A DNA stretch of 64,000 nt from Scylla paramamosain. Taxonomy: Eukaryota > Arthropoda > Malacostraca > Decapoda > Portunidae. Shown piece after piece: positions 62,164-64,000 of this stretch (positions are counted from its first letter, which is position 1; every line of letters begins with the position of its first letter). The DNA lies in assembly GCF_035594125.1 (NCBI RefSeq), contig NW_026973672.1, positions 1,177,501-1,241,500 of the forward strand, written 5' to 3'. Made by a program: the position numbers and the translations under genes. The notes under the pieces were generated by a model. That model made no database searches. It was not told the DNA's origin and saw only the letters and a list, made by a program, of their open reading frames with translations.

Positions 62164-62600
62164 GTCAAACTGAACGAAAACCGGGACACAAAAACATAAG
62201 ATAAGGGAAGCTACTAGAAGCCGTCAGGCCTACACGTGGCAGTCCCTGTATCAAACATATCTACCTACGTATTTACACCTGTCATCCTCATCGATAAACT
62301 TATTTAATCTTTTAAAGCTCCCTACCGATGCACGAGTATATCATGAGAAGCTGACATTGCGGCCAAGTCAACCAACGTGACGGAATAGCATAGATTCAGT
62401 GCTATTCTTCTAATTCCAGTATTTTCAAGGCTTAGCACACAACTTCACTGTTAAAAACTCCTGCCAAACTGAACGAAGGCCGGGATATATGCCGTAAGAA
62501 GCCGTCATTGTTACCATGTCTGCCACAATAACAAACTAGAGAGTAGATTCATTGTTATTCCTCAAATTCCAGTGCTTTCAAGACTCTGTCACCCTGTTAA
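62164..62600. repeat. Degenerate tandem duplication; first copy split by a LINE fragment
   Basis: CAAACTGAACGAAAACCGGGACA (62167) and CAAACTGAACGAAGGCCGGGATA (62465) start the two copies. Both continue to ATTC-GTGYTATTC...ATTCCAGTRYTTTCAAGRCT. The first is interrupted at about 62200-62346. Confidence 0.75.
62201..62346 (-). mobile_element. LINE 3'-end fragment, family B (open C-terminus)
   Basis: On the - strand, GSFKRLNKFIDEDDRCKYV is open to a TGA at 62253-62251. It is followed by the 3' UTR block CAGGGACTGCCACGTGTAGG and CCTGACGGCTTC, ending near 62201. This is the best-preserved family B C-terminus. It inserted into one copy of a tandem duplication whose other copy shows the empty site. 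Confidence 0.75.
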
Positions 62601-62981
<381 letters not shown>

Positions 62982-63069
62982 GCCAGCCTGCATACTATTA
63001 ATCTTCGACAGTAATTCCATGATTCTGTGAAGTATGCGTGCCAGTAATTGCCTAACTTCGCGTGCCGTT

Positions 63070-63215
63070 ACTCCGCCGCCACCACCACCACCACCACCAC
63101 CACCACTACCACCACCACCACCACTACTACCATCACCACTACTACTACCACCACCACTACCATCACTGCTACCAATATCACAATCACCACCACTACTGCT
63201 ATCACCATTACCACA
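63070..63215. repeat. Imperfect (CCA)n / (CTA)n triplet repeat
   Basis: CCACCA and CTACTA triplets with ATC interruptions for about 145 bp. Poly-Pro, poly-Thr and poly-His frames result in the three phases. Confidence 0.9.
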
Positions 63216-64000
63216 CACAAATCAACAATCATAAAGAATTAAATTAAATGAAGCAAATATCTGTGTGTAAAAAGAAAGGAAGAAGAGCATTACGCATTTT
63301 CCATTCAAATCTTTCATTCAGAATACATGCATATTTAATCTTCGTTTTATTTTTTCCTCCATGAGAACCTTTTGTGTTTCCAATATTTGTTGCACGTTAA
63401 GTTTATATTAATTCTTTACGGAATTATTTTATCTTTTCATCAAGTCATGTAACTTGTTGTTTGCTTTGAAATGTTTTATGTAAGTTCGTGGAGGTTATTT
63501 GGCTGCTTCTTTCAAATATTAATTCCACTTTTTATCCACGGTAAGTTTTTCGTCCCGTCGCGGCGGTGGGTAATTTGGTGCATTATCTTGTTACGTCAGC
63601 AATTTACATAAACTTTCGTCCAATCCTACTTTTTTCCACTTCACCTTCTTTAGCTACCTGCACCTCACCTATTGCCCTTCATAATATTCCCAGATTCTGA
63701 AGCACAGCGTTCAGTTTCATCCGGCGGTAGATCTGAGCATTAACTTTGCAGCGATCCCAAGAACAACTAGTCTTGTCCTACCCAGCGTGAGTGTTCCCGA
63801 CATGCTGACCTGATACACGAGGATGCTTTCATAACTCTTTTGGGATTGTGTATTGTTTTCCTTATGGCATAGTGAAGCGGTTGAGAGATCGATCCTACCA
63901 CACGATGATTTCTCAGTGGGAGAGGTAGAGCTATTTTTTAACCCTATCCATAGCTACTGAAGAATTACAAAGGATGAAAAATATTTCATGACCTTCACTG
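63216..64000. other. Non-coding spacer to window end
   Basis: AT-rich unique sequence. A faint SINE-like phrase (GGCATAGTGAAGCGGTTGAG, 63865-63884) is too weak to annotate. No gene recognised. Confidence 0.4.

Overview
The window looks like gene-poor intergenic DNA from an animal, most likely an arthropod and probably a decapod crustacean. The evidence is spliceosomal introns in a transposon, LINE-type retrotransposons whose 3' ends resemble those I associate with crab, shrimp and crayfish genomes (knowledge, not a database result), and an extreme load of long (CT)n/(GA)n, (CA)n/(TG)n and trinucleotide microsatellites. I see no bacterial-type operon and no convincing exon of a host protein gene. 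Almost every long open frame is a translated microsatellite or a chance frame in strand-biased DNA.

Three coding elements stand out. (1) At 28.8-32.2 kb is a 5'-truncated LINE with a fully open 1012-codon ORF2 (AP endonuclease plus reverse transcriptase). It is preceded by the last ~55 codons of ORF1, and the two frames meet in a TAATG stop/start overlap. (2) At 51.2-53.2 kb is a frameshifted, dead LINE of another family. (3) At 57.4-60.7 kb is a PIF/Harbinger DNA transposon with recognisable inverted ends. It carries a two-exon DDE transposase on the + strand and a two-exon MADF-BESS DNA-binding protein on the - strand. The two genes are interlocked: each gene's second exon lies in the other gene's intron. 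Each reading frame is open apart from one stop codon. Its left flank plus its first 46 bp are repeated beyond its right end, with TTA on both sides of the repeated stub.

The rest is transposon debris and repeats. At least three LINE families are represented only by their last 150-250 bp: near 0.7, 5.6, 10.0, 14.9, 18.7, 21.1, 26.8, 39.8, 45.8, 55.4, 61.0, 61.5 and 62.3 kb. tRNA-derived SINE-like heads lie near 20.3, 61.7 and 61.85 kb. Between these lie microsatellites and many old, local, low-copy tandem duplications with units of 20-190 bp. Kilobase stretches with strong purine/pyrimidine strand bias lie at 23.9-26.4, 42.8-44.2 and 53.2-54.4 kb. Stretches without genes are noted individually in the feature list.
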